Assembly (NCBI GenBank): GCA_021775385.1
Contig: JAJFHW010000283.1
Location: 1-8,252 of the forward strand
DNA: 8,252 nucleotides
Reading direction: 5' to 3'
From: Hyphomicrobiales bacterium
GTDB lineage: Bacteria; Pseudomonadota; Alphaproteobacteria; Rhizobiales; HXMU1428-3
Shown: piece after piece, positions 1 through 6,609 of the stretch
How the letters are laid out: the number at the start of each line of letters is the position of its first letter
Position numbering within the stretch: the first letter of the stretch is position 1
The notes under the pieces: generated by a model
Database searches by the model: none
The model's input: the letters and a program-made list of their open reading frames with translations, nothing else
What the model was told of the DNA's origin: nothing
Made by a program: the position numbers and the translations under genes

Positions 1-663
1 TGTTTCGATCACATCAAAATTATCATCAACAACTTTGAATTTTTTGCGAAGGCGTTTGATATGGCTATCGATTGTTCTGTCATCAACATAGACCTGATCA
101 TCGTAGGCAGCATCCATTAAGGCGTCACGGCTTTTTACAACACCGGGGCGCTGCGCCAAAGATTGCAGGATCAAAAATTCAGTTACTGTTAGTGTAACTG
201 GTTTATTGTCCCAATTGCAGGTATGACGCTCTTCATCCATAATCAAAAGGCCACGTTCTAAAATATTGCTGGCATCTTTCTTTGTGGGCTCAATTGCGCG
301 CGCGGCGCTACGGCGCATAATGGCTTTCACTCGCTCTAAAAGTAATCTTTGAGAAAACGGCTTTTTGATATAATCATCCGCTCCCATTTTCAAACCAAAG
401 AGTTCGTCAATTTCCTCATCTTTAGATGTAAGGAAAATAACTGGTAATTCAGATTCCTGGCGTAAGCGGCGCAGCAACTCCATGCCATCCATACGAGGCA
501 TCTTAATATCTAAAATAGCAAGATCGGGTGGCTCGCTCGTTATGCCTTCTAGGCCAGAGGCTCCATCATTATAAGTACGAACAAGATACCCTTCCGTTTC
601 AAGAACTATACGAAGAGATGTAAGGATATTTCGATCATCATCAACAAGTGCTACTGTTGGCAT
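1..663 (-). CDS. chvI: ChvI-type OmpR-family response regulator, C-terminus cut by window edge
   Basis: This is a DNA-binding response regulator of the OmpR/PhoB class, read on the minus strand from an ATG at 663 with 221 open codons to the window edge. The receiver domain occupies residues 1-118. It shows the acidic pair D8/D9, the phosphoacceptor D52 in [11 protein letters not shown]79 of the switch and K101 of a KKPFS motif. A winged-helix domain follows at about 135-221, with VTEFLIL and the recognition-helix pattern [16 protein letters not shown] (195-210). Family members are about 240 residues, so perhaps 10-20 are missing. The ChvI call rests on overall sequence character plus divergence from pckA. 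In rhizobia and agrobacteria ChvI partners the sensor kinase ChvG, responds to acidity and envelope stress, and affects pckA. The sensor gene would be expected just beyond position 1. A weak AAGG (678-675) sits 11 nt before the ATG. Confidence 0.92.
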   Translation of the reverse strand, partial: MPTVALVDDDRNILTSLRIVLETEGYLVRTYNDGASGLEGITSEPPDLAILDIKMPRMDGMELLRRLRQESELPVIFLTSKDEEIDELFGLKMGADDYIKKPFSQRLLLERVKAIMRRSAARAIEPTKKDASNILERGLLIMDEERHTCNWDNKPVTLTVTEFLILQSLAQRPGVVKSRDALMDAAYDDQVYVDDRTIDSHIKRLRKKFKVVDDNFDVIET

Positions 664-693
664 ATTTTTTAGGGCCTTATTGTTATTCTAGAA

Positions 694-724
694 CATGTCG
701 CTCTTTATTGAATTCAAAGACATG
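694..724. repeat. Short inverted repeat upstream of chvI
   Basis: CATGTC at 694-699 is mirrored by GACATG at 719-724, with 19 bases between. It lies 31-61 bases upstream of the chvI start codon, where a promoter or operator would be expected. The arms are only six bases, so it may be chance or part of the neighbouring dispersed repeat. Confidence 0.25.
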
Positions 725-735
725 CTCTATTTCTT

Positions 736-795
736 TGTTTAAGCGTATCTCTTTTCACAAAACCGGAATCCACTTTTGTGCGACACGCTATAGAA
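736..795. repeat. Palindromic intergenic repeat, Rhizobiales-type
   Basis: A compact hairpin has CACAAAA (756-762) pairing with TTTTGTG (774-780) across an 11-nt loop. It is framed by a second pair, AGCGT (742-746) with ACGCT (785-789). The wording of the element, a run ending in TTTGTTTAAGCG, then an ACCGGAATCCACTTTTG core, then GCGACACGCTATAGAA, matches from memory a class of short dispersed palindromes scattered between genes in many Hyphomicrobiales. The hairpin is seen directly. The family assignment is recollection, not a search. No second copy is in the window. The function of such repeats is not established. Confidence 0.6.
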
Positions 796-1280
796 TTTCA
801 ACTTTGAATACTCATATGCCGCGATAAGGTCTTTTTATGAAGATATTAAGGCAGCTCTTGAAAGTCGCTCTGAATGTTACTGCTTTTCACCTGAAAGGCA
901 ATGATCTTAAAGCGAATTCCTTGTGTATGAATTGTGAGTTAGGCAATAATCTGGCAAGTTTTTCTTATTTTTTCGTTTTCCCACCGATATAAAACTTTCC
1001 ACTTATTTTAAGTCACAATTTTTTTCAACATATTTGCATGAGTTTCACTTCACCTTCTTTTTGGTACTTTTCTCACCCTTTTATATGGGGTAAAGAGAAG
1101 CTTGCTCCACTTTTAAAATGGGAATATGTCGATTTTTTCGCAGGAATGCCTTAATTTTGTTAAAATGGTTACACTTTACGCAATTCGTGGGTTGAACATT
1201 TCGTTCCTGTGGAATAGTAAAATGGCTGAGGCATTTGTCATATATTTGAAATATAGCTTGCCCTTTTGGAAACAGAGTGA

Positions 1281-1333
1281 AAAATTGGTTCAAGACCTCT
1301 AGATAAGCCTCTAGACAAGAGTCTACCAATTTT
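1281..1333. promoter_or_regulatory. Long inverted repeat in the pckA leader
   Basis: Three sets of complementary arms are nested. AAAATTGGT (1281-1289) pairs with ACCAATTTT (1325-1333), AGAC (1293-1296) with GTCT (1321-1324), and TCTAGA (1298-1303) with TCTAGA (1310-1315) around a 6-nt loop. Small bulges (TCA on the left, then C opposite CAAGA) separate the arms, giving about 19 base pairs in 53 nt. The element ends 36 bases before the pckA GTG and 21 before its ribosome site. If transcribed it would be a 5'-leader hairpin; if not, a two-fold symmetric operator is possible. The base pairing is seen; any regulatory role is inference. Confidence 0.5.
1296..1319. repeat. Two tandem 12-bp direct repeats
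   Basis: CCTCTAGATAAG (1296-1307) is followed immediately by CCTCTAGACAAG (1308-1319), differing at one position. Each copy contains the palindrome TCTAGA. The pair lies inside the larger inverted repeat, about 50 bases upstream of the pckA start. Tandem sites spaced 11-12 bp are typical of dimeric binding by OmpR-family regulators such as the adjacent ChvI. That link is an inference from spacing and location only. Confidence 0.5.
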
Positions 1334-1354
1334 AAAGTAACAAATATCCATTTT

Positions 1355-1359
1355 AGGAG
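1355..1359 (+). promoter_or_regulatory. Ribosome binding site of pckA
   Basis: AGGAG lies 10 bases before the GTG at 1370. Nearby TTG triplets at 1360 and 1365 are out of frame, so this site supports the GTG as the start. Confidence 0.7.
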
Positions 1360-1369
1360 TTGATTTGTC

Positions 1370-2983
1370 GTGACATTAAAGGCGATTGATGGTGGTGCGA
1401 ACAAGCATGTAACGTTTCCTATTCGGGAACCAGGTACTATTCACCTTAATAACAGCCGCGCCGAGCTATATGACGTAGCTATTGAGCGTGGTGAAGGTAA
1501 ACGGGCAGCTAACGGTGCCTTTGCTGTTACCACTGGACAACATACGGGTCGCTCAGCGAAAGACAAATATGTCGTTCGCGATGCATCTACTGAAGATACT
1601 ATCTGGTGGGATAATAGCGCTGCTATGACCCCGGAGCAATTTGCGACCTTGAAAGAAGACTTTCTAGCTCACGCTAATAATCGCGAATTGTTTGTACAAG
1701 ATTTATTCGGTGGCGCCGATCCTGTCCATAGGTTAAATAGCCGCATCTATTGTGAATTTGCCTGGCACGCCCTGTTTATCCAGCAGCAGATGATTGAGCC
1801 AACTGCAGAAGCTCGAGAAAATTTTGACATTGGATTTACCATTGTTGATCTTCCTAGCTTTAAAGCTGACCCTAAGCGTCATGGCACACGTTCTGAAACT
1901 GTTATCGCCCTAGACCTTGCAAATAAGCTTGTTCTTATTGGTGGCACGGAATATGCCGGTGAGATGAAAAAATCTGTTTTCTCTTATCTGAATTATATTC
2001 TGCCTGAAAAAAACATTATGCCAATGCACTGCTCAGTTAACGAAGACGCGGAAGGCAGTTCTGCTGTATTCTTTGGTCTATCTGGTACGGGTAAAACAAC
2101 TCTTTCAGCTGATCCGAAACGTCCATTAGTTGGTGATGACGAACATGGTTGGGCACCTAATGGTGTCTTTAACTTTGAAGGTGGCTGTTATGCAAAAGCC
2201 ATCCGCCTGTCAGAAGATGCTGAACCTGAGATTTATGGTGCTATTAACCGCGAGCATGCGGTGATGGAAAATGTTGTTCTTAATGATGCGGGCGAGCCTG
2301 ACTTTGATGACGGGTCACTAACTGAAAATACGCGCGGTGCTTATCCGCTTGATTTCATTGCAGGTGCTAGTGAAACTGGCATGAGCGGCCAGCCATTAAA
2401 TATTGTTATGCTTACAGCTGACGCTTTTGGTGTTTTACCTCCAATTGCTAAACTAACACCTGCTCAAGCGATGTATCACTTCCTTTCAGGTTATACAGCT
2501 AAAGTTGCTGGTACTGAAAAAGGTGTCACAGAGCCGACAGCTACATTCTCTACTTGTTTCGGGGCTCCATTTATGCCTCGTCACCCAAGTGTTTATGGCA
2601 ACTTGCTTCGTGACTTAATTGCTGAACATAAGGTTGATTGCTGGCTTGTGAACACTGGTTGGACTGGTGGTAAGTATGGTGTTGGTAATCGGATGCCTAT
2701 TAAAGCCACACGCCGACTTCTTGATGCAGCCCTTGGTGGCAGCTTAAAATCTGCGCCAATGCGGGTTGATCCAATCTTTGGCTTTGAAGTGCCTGAGCAA
2801 GTTGAAGGTCTTGATGATCAATCAATTTTAACGCCTCGTGAAACTTGGGCTGACAAAGCTGAGTATGATCAAGGCGCTGCCAAACTGGTTGAGATTTTCG
2901 TTGAGAATTTTAAAAAGTTCGAGAGCCATGTAGCTGCAGACGTTAGAGCCGCTGCTCCTCAAATTCAGGATGCTGCTGAATAA
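1370..2983 (+). CDS. pckA: Phosphoenolpyruvate carboxykinase (ATP)
   Basis: This 537-residue enzyme converts oxaloacetate plus ATP to phosphoenolpyruvate, ADP and CO2 in the cytoplasm, the committed step from TCA intermediates into gluconeogenesis. Visible family features in order are: R61 in TGRSAKDKY (substrate binding); Y195 and K201 in [11 protein letters not shown] (metal and substrate); H220; the P-loop [10 protein letters not shown] (236-245, with K242 and T243); the metal-binding GDDEHGW (255-261, D257); and R322 in ENTRGAYP. These are the residues expected for the ATP-dependent, not GTP-dependent, enzyme. Length is normal for the alphaproteobacterial family (about 535-540), and nothing is missing. 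The start is GTG, supported by AGGAG 10 bases upstream and by normal N-terminal alignment. It is divergent from chvI and is followed by its own intrinsic terminator, so it is probably monocistronic. The structured leader at 1281-1333 may take part in its control. Confidence 0.98.
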   Translation: MTLKAIDGGANKHVTFPIREPGTIHLNNSRAELYDVAIERGEGKRAANGAFAVTTGQHTGRSAKDKYVVRDASTEDTIWWDNSAAMTPEQFATLKEDFLAHANNRELFVQDLFGGADPVHRLNSRIYCEFAWHALFIQQQMIEPTAEARENFDIGFTIVDLPSFKADPKRHGTRSETVIALDLANKLVLIGGTEYAGEMKKSVFSYLNYILPEKNIMPMHCSVNEDAEGSSAVFFGLSGTGKTTLSADPKRPLVGDDEHGWAPNGVFNFEGGCYAKAIRLSEDAEPEIYGAINREHAVMENVVLNDAGEPDFDDGSLTENTRGAYPLDFIAGASETGMSGQPLNIVMLTADAFGVLPPIAKLTPAQAMYHFLSGYTAKVAGTEKGVTEPTATFSTCFGAPFMPRHPSVYGNLLRDLIAEHKVDCWLVNTGWTGGKYGVGNRMPIKATRRLLDAALGGSLKSAPMRVDPIFGFEVPEQVEGLDDQSILTPRETWADKAEYDQGAAKLVEIFVENFKKFESHVAADVRAAAPQIQDAAE

Positions 2984-3008
2984 ACTTTTCAATTTCAAAC
3001 AATTAATT

Positions 3009-3038
3009 AAAGGCTGCTCTTTTGCGGCCTTTTTTTTT
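3009..3038 (+). terminator. Intrinsic terminator of pckA
   Basis: AAAGGCTGC (3009-3017) pairs with GCGGCCTTT (3024-3032), nine pairs with one T-G wobble, around a 6-nt loop. The T-tract runs continuously from 3030 to 3038. It begins 25 bases after the pckA stop codon and is a textbook rho-independent terminator for the plus strand. Confidence 0.9.
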
Positions 3039-3162
3039 GCGTAATTTTTGCTTAAAATTTTTAGTGTGACCTTAACGCTTTTGTTTATATTTTGCGCTTT
3101 GATCTATTTTGTATTCTATTTTTACAGCACCTCTGATTTTCCACTTCTGATTAACCGGCTTT

Positions 3163-3167
3163 GGAGG
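3163..3167 (+). promoter_or_regulatory. Ribosome binding site fixing the TraB/GumN start
   Basis: GGAGG lies six bases before the ATG at 3174. The in-frame TTG at 3048, which would give a longer protein, has no such site and lies only nine bases after the pckA terminator T-tract. This site therefore decides the start. Confidence 0.8.
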
Positions 3168-3173
3168 CCATTT

Positions 3174-4232
3174 ATGGTTCACTCGTTTCAACTTCGTTTT
3201 ACTGTTTTTCTAAAGTGTTTACTGGTTTCTCTCTTTTATGTTTTTTCTTTTGCTCCTTTAGCATTGGCAGAAGCCCCTCAGACAGATCTCAAGCGCTTAC
3301 CTACCTGTAAGGGTGTTAATCTTATTGAAGAAATGAGGATCATTGAGCCTGAGAGATATCAAAAACTGAAGCGTATTGCTGATATTGAGAAGAACTCAAA
3401 TGCTGTTCTTTGGCGCGTTGAGGGAGCGGACGGTCCCCCTTCTTATCTTTTTGGGACCATGCATACAACTGACCCAGGGGTCACTGAATTTAGCAACCAG
3501 GCAAAAGCTGCTTTTATAGAGTCCAAAACGGTTGCTGTTGAGGTTACCAATTTAGATTCTGCCAAAATACAGTCTTACATTCAAAAGAATGCCGGTCAGT
3601 TTTTTTCTATTAAAGGCCCTAAATTAAATGAATATTTGAGCCAAGATGATTACCAATATGTCATTGACTTGGCTGTGAAACAGGGCATGCCTAAAAATAT
3701 GATCCCACTTCTGAAACCCTGGTTTGCTTATATCAGTTATTTTCAAATTCCTGGATGCGAAGCTTTTCGTATGAGTAAAGGCTTGATTTCTCTTGATCAA
3801 CAAATCATCAAAAAAGCAAAATTAGCTGGCAAACGTTTGATTGGTTTAGAAAGTTTACAAGATCAGTTTTCAGCGTTCGATGCTCTTGATCCAAAGTATC
3901 AAGTCACTCTGCTTCAAGATGGAATATTTCAGCATAAGCGGATTAATGATTTTTATTTCACAGCTATGCAACTTTATAAGTCACGGCAGATCGGCATGAT
4001 GATTCCGCTCTCGATCGCTTTTGGAAAGAATGAAAAAAAAACAACCGCTGCTATGGCTGAATTTCTTGAGATCATGGTGGTTAAACGCAATAAACAAATG
4101 TTTGAACACTCTCTCCCTCTCGTTAATAAAGGAGGGGCTTTTATTGCCGTTGGTGCTCTTCATATGACGGGGCGGCATGGCTTGGTTGAAGCTTTTCGAA
4201 ATGCTGGCTTTCAGGTAACGAAAATCAACTAG
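3174..4232 (+). CDS. TraB/GumN (TIKI-like) family exported protein
   Basis: This 352-residue protein is of the TraB/GumN family, which shares a fold with TIKI-type metal-dependent proteases; the bacterial members mostly lack a known substrate. An N-terminal signal peptide is visible: a hydrophobic stretch at about 11-30 ends in ALA, with likely cleavage after residue 32, so the mature protein should be periplasmic. Family marks are GTMH (94-97) in YLFGTMHTTDP, E123 in AVEV, a D208-to-E226 segment (SLDQQ ... GLES), RNKQM (305-309), and the C-terminal VGALHMTGRHGL (326-337). The two GxxH motifs and the glutamate are the residues expected around the metal site. The ATG at 3174 was chosen over an in-frame TTG at 3048 because of GGAGG and because it puts the signal peptide at the N-terminus. 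The gene lies between two terminator-like structures, 106 bases before the DUF2059 gene. Function is unproven. Confidence 0.88.
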   Translation: MVHSFQLRFTVFLKCLLVSLFYVFSFAPLALAEAPQTDLKRLPTCKGVNLIEEMRIIEPERYQKLKRIADIEKNSNAVLWRVEGADGPPSYLFGTMHTTDPGVTEFSNQAKAAFIESKTVAVEVTNLDSAKIQSYIQKNAGQFFSIKGPKLNEYLSQDDYQYVIDLAVKQGMPKNMIPLLKPWFAYISYFQIPGCEAFRMSKGLISLDQQIIKKAKLAGKRLIGLESLQDQFSAFDALDPKYQVTLLQDGIFQHKRINDFYFTAMQLYKSRQIGMMIPLSIAFGKNEKKTTAAMAEFLEIMVVKRNKQMFEHSLPLVNKGGAFIAVGALHMTGRHGLVEAFRNAGFQVTKIN

Positions 4233-4246
4233 GGGCTCTGCCCCTA
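4230..4246 (+). other. GC-rich hairpin overlapping the TraB/GumN stop codon
   Basis: TAGGGGC (4230-4236) is perfectly complementary to GCCCCTA (4240-4246) with a 3-nt loop, and the stop codon TAG is part of the left arm. No T-tract follows, so it is not a classical intrinsic terminator. It could protect the transcript's 3' end or weaken read-through into the next gene. The core GGGCTCTG recurs at 4282-4289. Confidence 0.5.
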
Positions 4247-4338
4247 TCTGGCTCCTTTCTGGCCACTCCCTAGTACCTTGAGGGCTCTGACCTATTAATA
4301 ATCCGTGCTCTATTAGATAAATTTAAAAGGAATACCAA

Positions 4339-4851
4339 ATGAGATCTTATATTTTACCATTCGCTTTGATGAGTGTTTTATTTCTCAATTCTTCATTCGC
4401 TCTTGCAAAAGATGCTCAAAATAAAGGTGGTGATGCCGAGACGTTGACGGCTGCCAAAAAACTCGTTGATCATTTGATCGGCAGCACTTTTATTGAACAG
4501 ATGGCCAAACAATCTTGGGGGGCAATTGCAACTGAAGTTAAATCCAAAAATCCTAATATTGAACCTGCTCAATTAGAAGATTTAAGAGTGGCTTTTCTAG
4601 AGCTTCAAAAACAAAATATGGATGACATTCTTGCTGATACGCCGCAAATTTATGCTCGCTATTACACCAAAGAAGAACTCACTCAACTTTATGAGTTTCA
4701 GACTTCACCATTGGGCAAGAAAACGTTAGAAGTCACTCCTAAAATTATGGGAGAAATGATGCCTATTATCCTCAAGAAAGTGCAAACCATTGCCCCTCGT
4801 ATTCAACAATTAATGAGAGAGCGGATTAAAGAAAAGGGCTTTAAAATATAA
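4339..4851 (+). CDS. DUF2059 domain exported protein
   Basis: This 170-residue protein has a clear signal peptide: a hydrophobic segment at about 5-20 ends in ALA, with likely cleavage after residue 23. The mature part, predicted periplasmic, is mostly alpha-helical. It carries the DUF2059 hallmark at 109-128, YTKEELTQLYEF then SPLGKK, in which an EEL pair, an aromatic residue and an SP-G-K motif are typical. The family has no established biochemical role. AAAGGA (4326-4331) lies seven bases before the ATG. The C-terminus is rich in lysine and arginine. It may be co-transcribed with the TraB/GumN gene 106 bases upstream, although a hairpin lies in that gap. Both products are exported, so a shared envelope role is conceivable, but nothing in the sequence proves it. 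Confidence 0.87.
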   Translation: MRSYILPFALMSVLFLNSSFALAKDAQNKGGDAETLTAAKKLVDHLIGSTFIEQMAKQSWGAIATEVKSKNPNIEPAQLEDLRVAFLELQKQNMDDILADTPQIYARYYTKEELTQLYEFQTSPLGKKTLEVTPKIMGEMMPIILKKVQTIAPRIQQLMRERIKEKGFKI

Positions 4852-4863
4852 AGTTGCTTTTCT
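4830..4863 (+). other. Hairpin spanning the DUF2059 stop codon
   Basis: AGAAAAG (4830-4836) pairs with CTTTTCT (4857-4863). Further in, CTTT (4839-4842) pairs with AAAG (4850-4853), flanked by G-T wobbles and one bulge. The TAA stop (4849-4851) is in the loop-proximal part. The right arm is T-rich, so a weak terminator is possible, but the stem is AT-rich. Confidence 0.3.
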
Positions 4864-4864
4864 G

Positions 4865-4940
4865 GTGCTCCTTCAGTTGCCCCCTCTTTTGTGCTTTAGA
4901 TTCCCACTAAGCACCCCCAAGGCAACCTCGCGGTGAGCAC
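4865..4940. repeat. Nested three-tier inverted repeat in the convergent gap
   Basis: Three 6-bp arms on the left are mirrored in exact reverse order on the right: GTGCTC (4865-4870) with GAGCAC (4935-4940), GTTGCC (4876-4881) with GGCAAC (4921-4926), and GTGCTT (4891-4896) with AAGCAC (4909-4914). The sequence between tiers is not complementary, so a single RNA would form one long stem with internal loops. It lies between the stop of the DUF2059 gene and the lpd terminator. It may act as a terminator region or be a degenerate dispersed palindrome. No T-tract follows on the plus strand. Confidence 0.45.
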
Positions 4941-4949
4941 TTCAAACGT

Positions 4950-4983
4950 AAAAGAGGCGCGGCTTCCTTTGGAAACCGCGCCT
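4950..4983 (-). terminator. Intrinsic terminator of the odhB-lpd cluster
   Basis: Arms 4955-4967 and 4971-4983 form a 13-pair stem around a TTT/AAA loop, including a GGCGCGG/CCGCGCC core. The one irregular position (4963/4975) is a G-U wobble in minus-strand RNA but a C-A mismatch in plus-strand RNA. A TTTT tract follows only on the minus strand (4953-4950). It therefore terminates minus-strand transcription, 43 bases past the lpd stop. Confidence 0.85.
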
Positions 4984-5025
4984 TATAATTAACGCAAACA
5001 TTTCAATCTATTAGCTGATTTATTC

Positions 5026-6441
5026 TTACATATGGATTGTGCGTTTGTCTGTAGCGAGCGCGGCTTCTTTAATTGCTTCAGTGAGTGTTGGGTGTGCGTG
5101 GCACGTTCTGGCTAAGTCCTCTGCTGAACCGCCAAACTCCATCAACACTGTTGCTTCGCCGATCATTTCACCGGCCATTGGGCCAACGATGTGAACACCT
5201 AACACACGGTCTGTTTTCTTGTCTGCGAGAACTTTAACAAAGCCATCTGTTTGATTATTGGCTTTGGCGCGTCCATTGGCCATGAACGGGAACTTACCAC
5301 TTACATAGTCGTGGCCTTCTTCTTTCAACTGCTCTTCCGATTTGCCGACTGTTGCGACTTCTGGGTATGTATAAACAACGCCAGGGATCAGGTTGTAGTT
5401 CACGTGCCCTGCTTGTCCGGCTAAGTTTTCAGCTAACGCGACACCTTCTTCTTCAGCTTTGTGAGCTAACATTGCGCCTTCGATGACGTCACCGATTGCA
5501 AAGATCCCTGGTACGTTGGTTTGGAATTTCCCATCTACAGAGATGCGTCCGCGATTATCTTTAGTTACGCCTAAATCCTCAAGCCCTAAGCCTTCAGTAA
5601 ATGGCACACGACCAATTGCTACGAGAACTGAGTTTGTTTCAATGATTTCAGCATCGCCGCCATCTCTTGGCTCGATTGTAACTTTGGTTTTACCTTTGGC
5701 TGATTTTGCTTTTTCAACACCAGTTACTTTAGACCCTAGTTTGAACTCAATGCCTTGCTTTTTCAATATTTTCTGGAATTGAGTTGCAACTTCAGTATCC
5801 ATGCCTGGTAAAATGCGGTCGAGGAATTCTACAACCGTTACTTTGGCTCCTAGACGGCGCCAAACAGAACCTAGTTCCAAGCCGATAACACCAGCTCCCA
5901 CAACGACCATATGGTCAGGAACTTTACCTAGCTCTAGTGCGCCTGTTGAAGAGACCACTGTTTTTTCGTCGATCTCGATGCCAGGTATTTGGGCAACATC
6001 AGAACCAGTTGCAATACAGATGTTCTTTGATTTAACAACGGTTGTTTCACCGTCTTCGGCTGTAACCGTTACTTCACCTGGTTTTGTGATTTTACCAGCT
6101 CCGTGAAAGGCTGTGATTTTGTTCTTTTTAAATAAATAATCAATGCCACTAACATTACCATCGATAGTGTCTGTTTTATGTTTCATCATGGCTGGTAAAT
6201 CTAACTCAGGTTTCACCTTGATCCCTAGTTTAGCCATGCCGTGGTTAGCTTCATCGAATAATTCAGAGGCATGCAACAATGCTTTTGATGGAATACAGCC
6301 AACATTCAAGCAGGTGCCGCCATGAGTTTTTCGTTTCTCAACAACAGCTACTTTCATGCCCAATTGTGATGCACGAATGGCGCAGACATAACCGCCTGGT
6401 CCAGAGCCTATAATTGTTAAATCAAATTCCTGATCGGACAT
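5026..6441 (-). CDS. lpd: Dihydrolipoyl dehydrogenase (E3)
   Basis: This 471-residue flavoenzyme reoxidises dihydrolipoyl groups on E2 subunits, passing electrons via FAD to NAD+. In order, the sequence shows the FAD-binding GSGPGGY (12-18), the redox disulfide C44/C49 in [13 protein letters not shown], the NAD-binding [10 protein letters not shown] (182-191), the second FAD contact around AIGDV (315-319, D318), and the C-terminal dimerisation domain with the catalytic pair H450/E455 in HAHPTLTE. All key residues are present and length is normal. The start is taken as the ATG at 6441, not the in-frame TTG at 6459, because the GAGGGTGGG purine run lies between them and serves as ribosome site. 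It is the last gene of the cluster containing odhB, so it is probably the E3 of 2-oxoglutarate dehydrogenase. Paralogous E3s for pyruvate dehydrogenase are common in this order, so complex specificity is inferred from location. Confidence 0.97.
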   Translation of the reverse strand: MSDQEFDLTIIGSGPGGYVCAIRASQLGMKVAVVEKRKTHGGTCLNVGCIPSKALLHASELFDEANHGMAKLGIKVKPELDLPAMMKHKTDTIDGNVSGIDYLFKKNKITAFHGAGKITKPGEVTVTAEDGETTVVKSKNICIATGSDVAQIPGIEIDEKTVVSSTGALELGKVPDHMVVVGAGVIGLELGSVWRRLGAKVTVVEFLDRILPGMDTEVATQFQKILKKQGIEFKLGSKVTGVEKAKSAKGKTKVTIEPRDGGDAEIIETNSVLVAIGRVPFTEGLGLEDLGVTKDNRGRISVDGKFQTNVPGIFAIGDVIEGAMLAHKAEEEGVALAENLAGQAGHVNYNLIPGVVYTYPEVATVGKSEEQLKEEGHDYVSGKFPFMANGRAKANNQTDGFVKVLADKKTDRVLGVHIVGPMAGEMIGEATVLMEFGGSAEDLARTCHAHPTLTEAIKEAALATDKRTIHM

Positions 6442-6448
6442 GGTTTTT

Positions 6449-6457
6449 CCCACCCTC
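6449..6457 (-). promoter_or_regulatory. Ribosome binding site fixing the lpd start
   Basis: GAGGGTGGG on the minus strand lies just before the ATG at 6441, with about 7-11 bases between. It overlaps the codons that would follow the alternative TTG at 6459, making that longer start unlikely. Confidence 0.65.
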
Positions 6458-6569
6458 AATTCATCTCATTACATTGATGCTCAGAATTAAGTGCTCTTGA
6501 ACTAGACAATCTAAGAGACACTTTAGACTTTATGAGCCTTTTGTTTTATTCAAATTTAAATCTTTAATC

Positions 6570-6606
6570 TGTTTCAGGCAATCTGTCTGAAACACTAAAG
6601 GTTTCA
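6570..6606. other. Hairpin with a competing partner arm after the membrane-protein gene
   Basis: TGTTTCAG (6570-6577) pairs with CTGAAACA (6587-6594). On the plus strand the stem extends inward by a G-T, C-G and A-T to an ATC loop. A second GTTTCA at 6601-6606 can pair with the same TGAAAC (6588-6593), so two hairpins exclude each other. In the minus-strand cluster this lies just past the stop of the membrane-protein gene, upstream of lpd. No T-tract follows, so a processing or mRNA-stability site is as likely as attenuation. Confidence 0.4.
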
Positions 6607-6609
6607 ACT

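Larger units (their letters stand above)
664..1369. other. Long AT-rich divergent intergenic region between chvI and pckA
   Basis: About 700 bases without a convincing gene separate two divergently read genes. It must hold both promoters, but I could not pick out a -35/-10 pair with good spacing on either strand. What can be seen is a palindromic repeat at about 736-795, AT-rich sequence with T-runs around 955-1080, and a structured element at 1281-1333 directly before pckA. One 51-codon reading frame (837-992, plus) has only a poor AAGG upstream and no recognisable product. The unusual length for a bacterial intergenic region leaves room for distal regulator sites or an unannotated small RNA. 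Neither can be shown from the sequence alone. Confidence 0.7.

Noticed and set aside
837..992. Plus-strand 51-codon frame in the chvI-pckA gap
   Set aside because: It has only a weak AAGG upstream, no recognisable product and low-complexity content. Insufficient for a gene call.
1034..1129. Possible pckA promoters such as TTGGTA or TTGCTC with AT-rich -10 candidates
   Set aside because: Several weak pairings exist in this AT-rich stretch, none with both good hexamers and 16-18 base spacing. Choosing one would be arbitrary.
1081..1404. Minus-strand 107-codon frame overlapping the pckA start
   Set aside because: It begins at TTG inside pckA, has no ribosome site, shows no recognisable domain and covers AT-rich leader sequence. 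It is best explained as chance.
3981..4178. Minus-strand 65-codon frame inside the TraB/GumN gene
   Set aside because: It lies antisense to a gene with intact family motifs and has no independent support.
5483..6106. Plus-strand frames of about 100 codons inside lpd
   Set aside because: They are antisense shadows of lpd, whose domains and catalytic residues are complete on the minus strand. The translations are Ser/Thr/Pro-rich and unlike any known domain.
6469..6509. Possible promoter for lpd (TTGTCT and TGTAAT on the minus strand)
   Set aside because: The two elements do not have workable -35/-10 spacing with each other or with other nearby hexamers.
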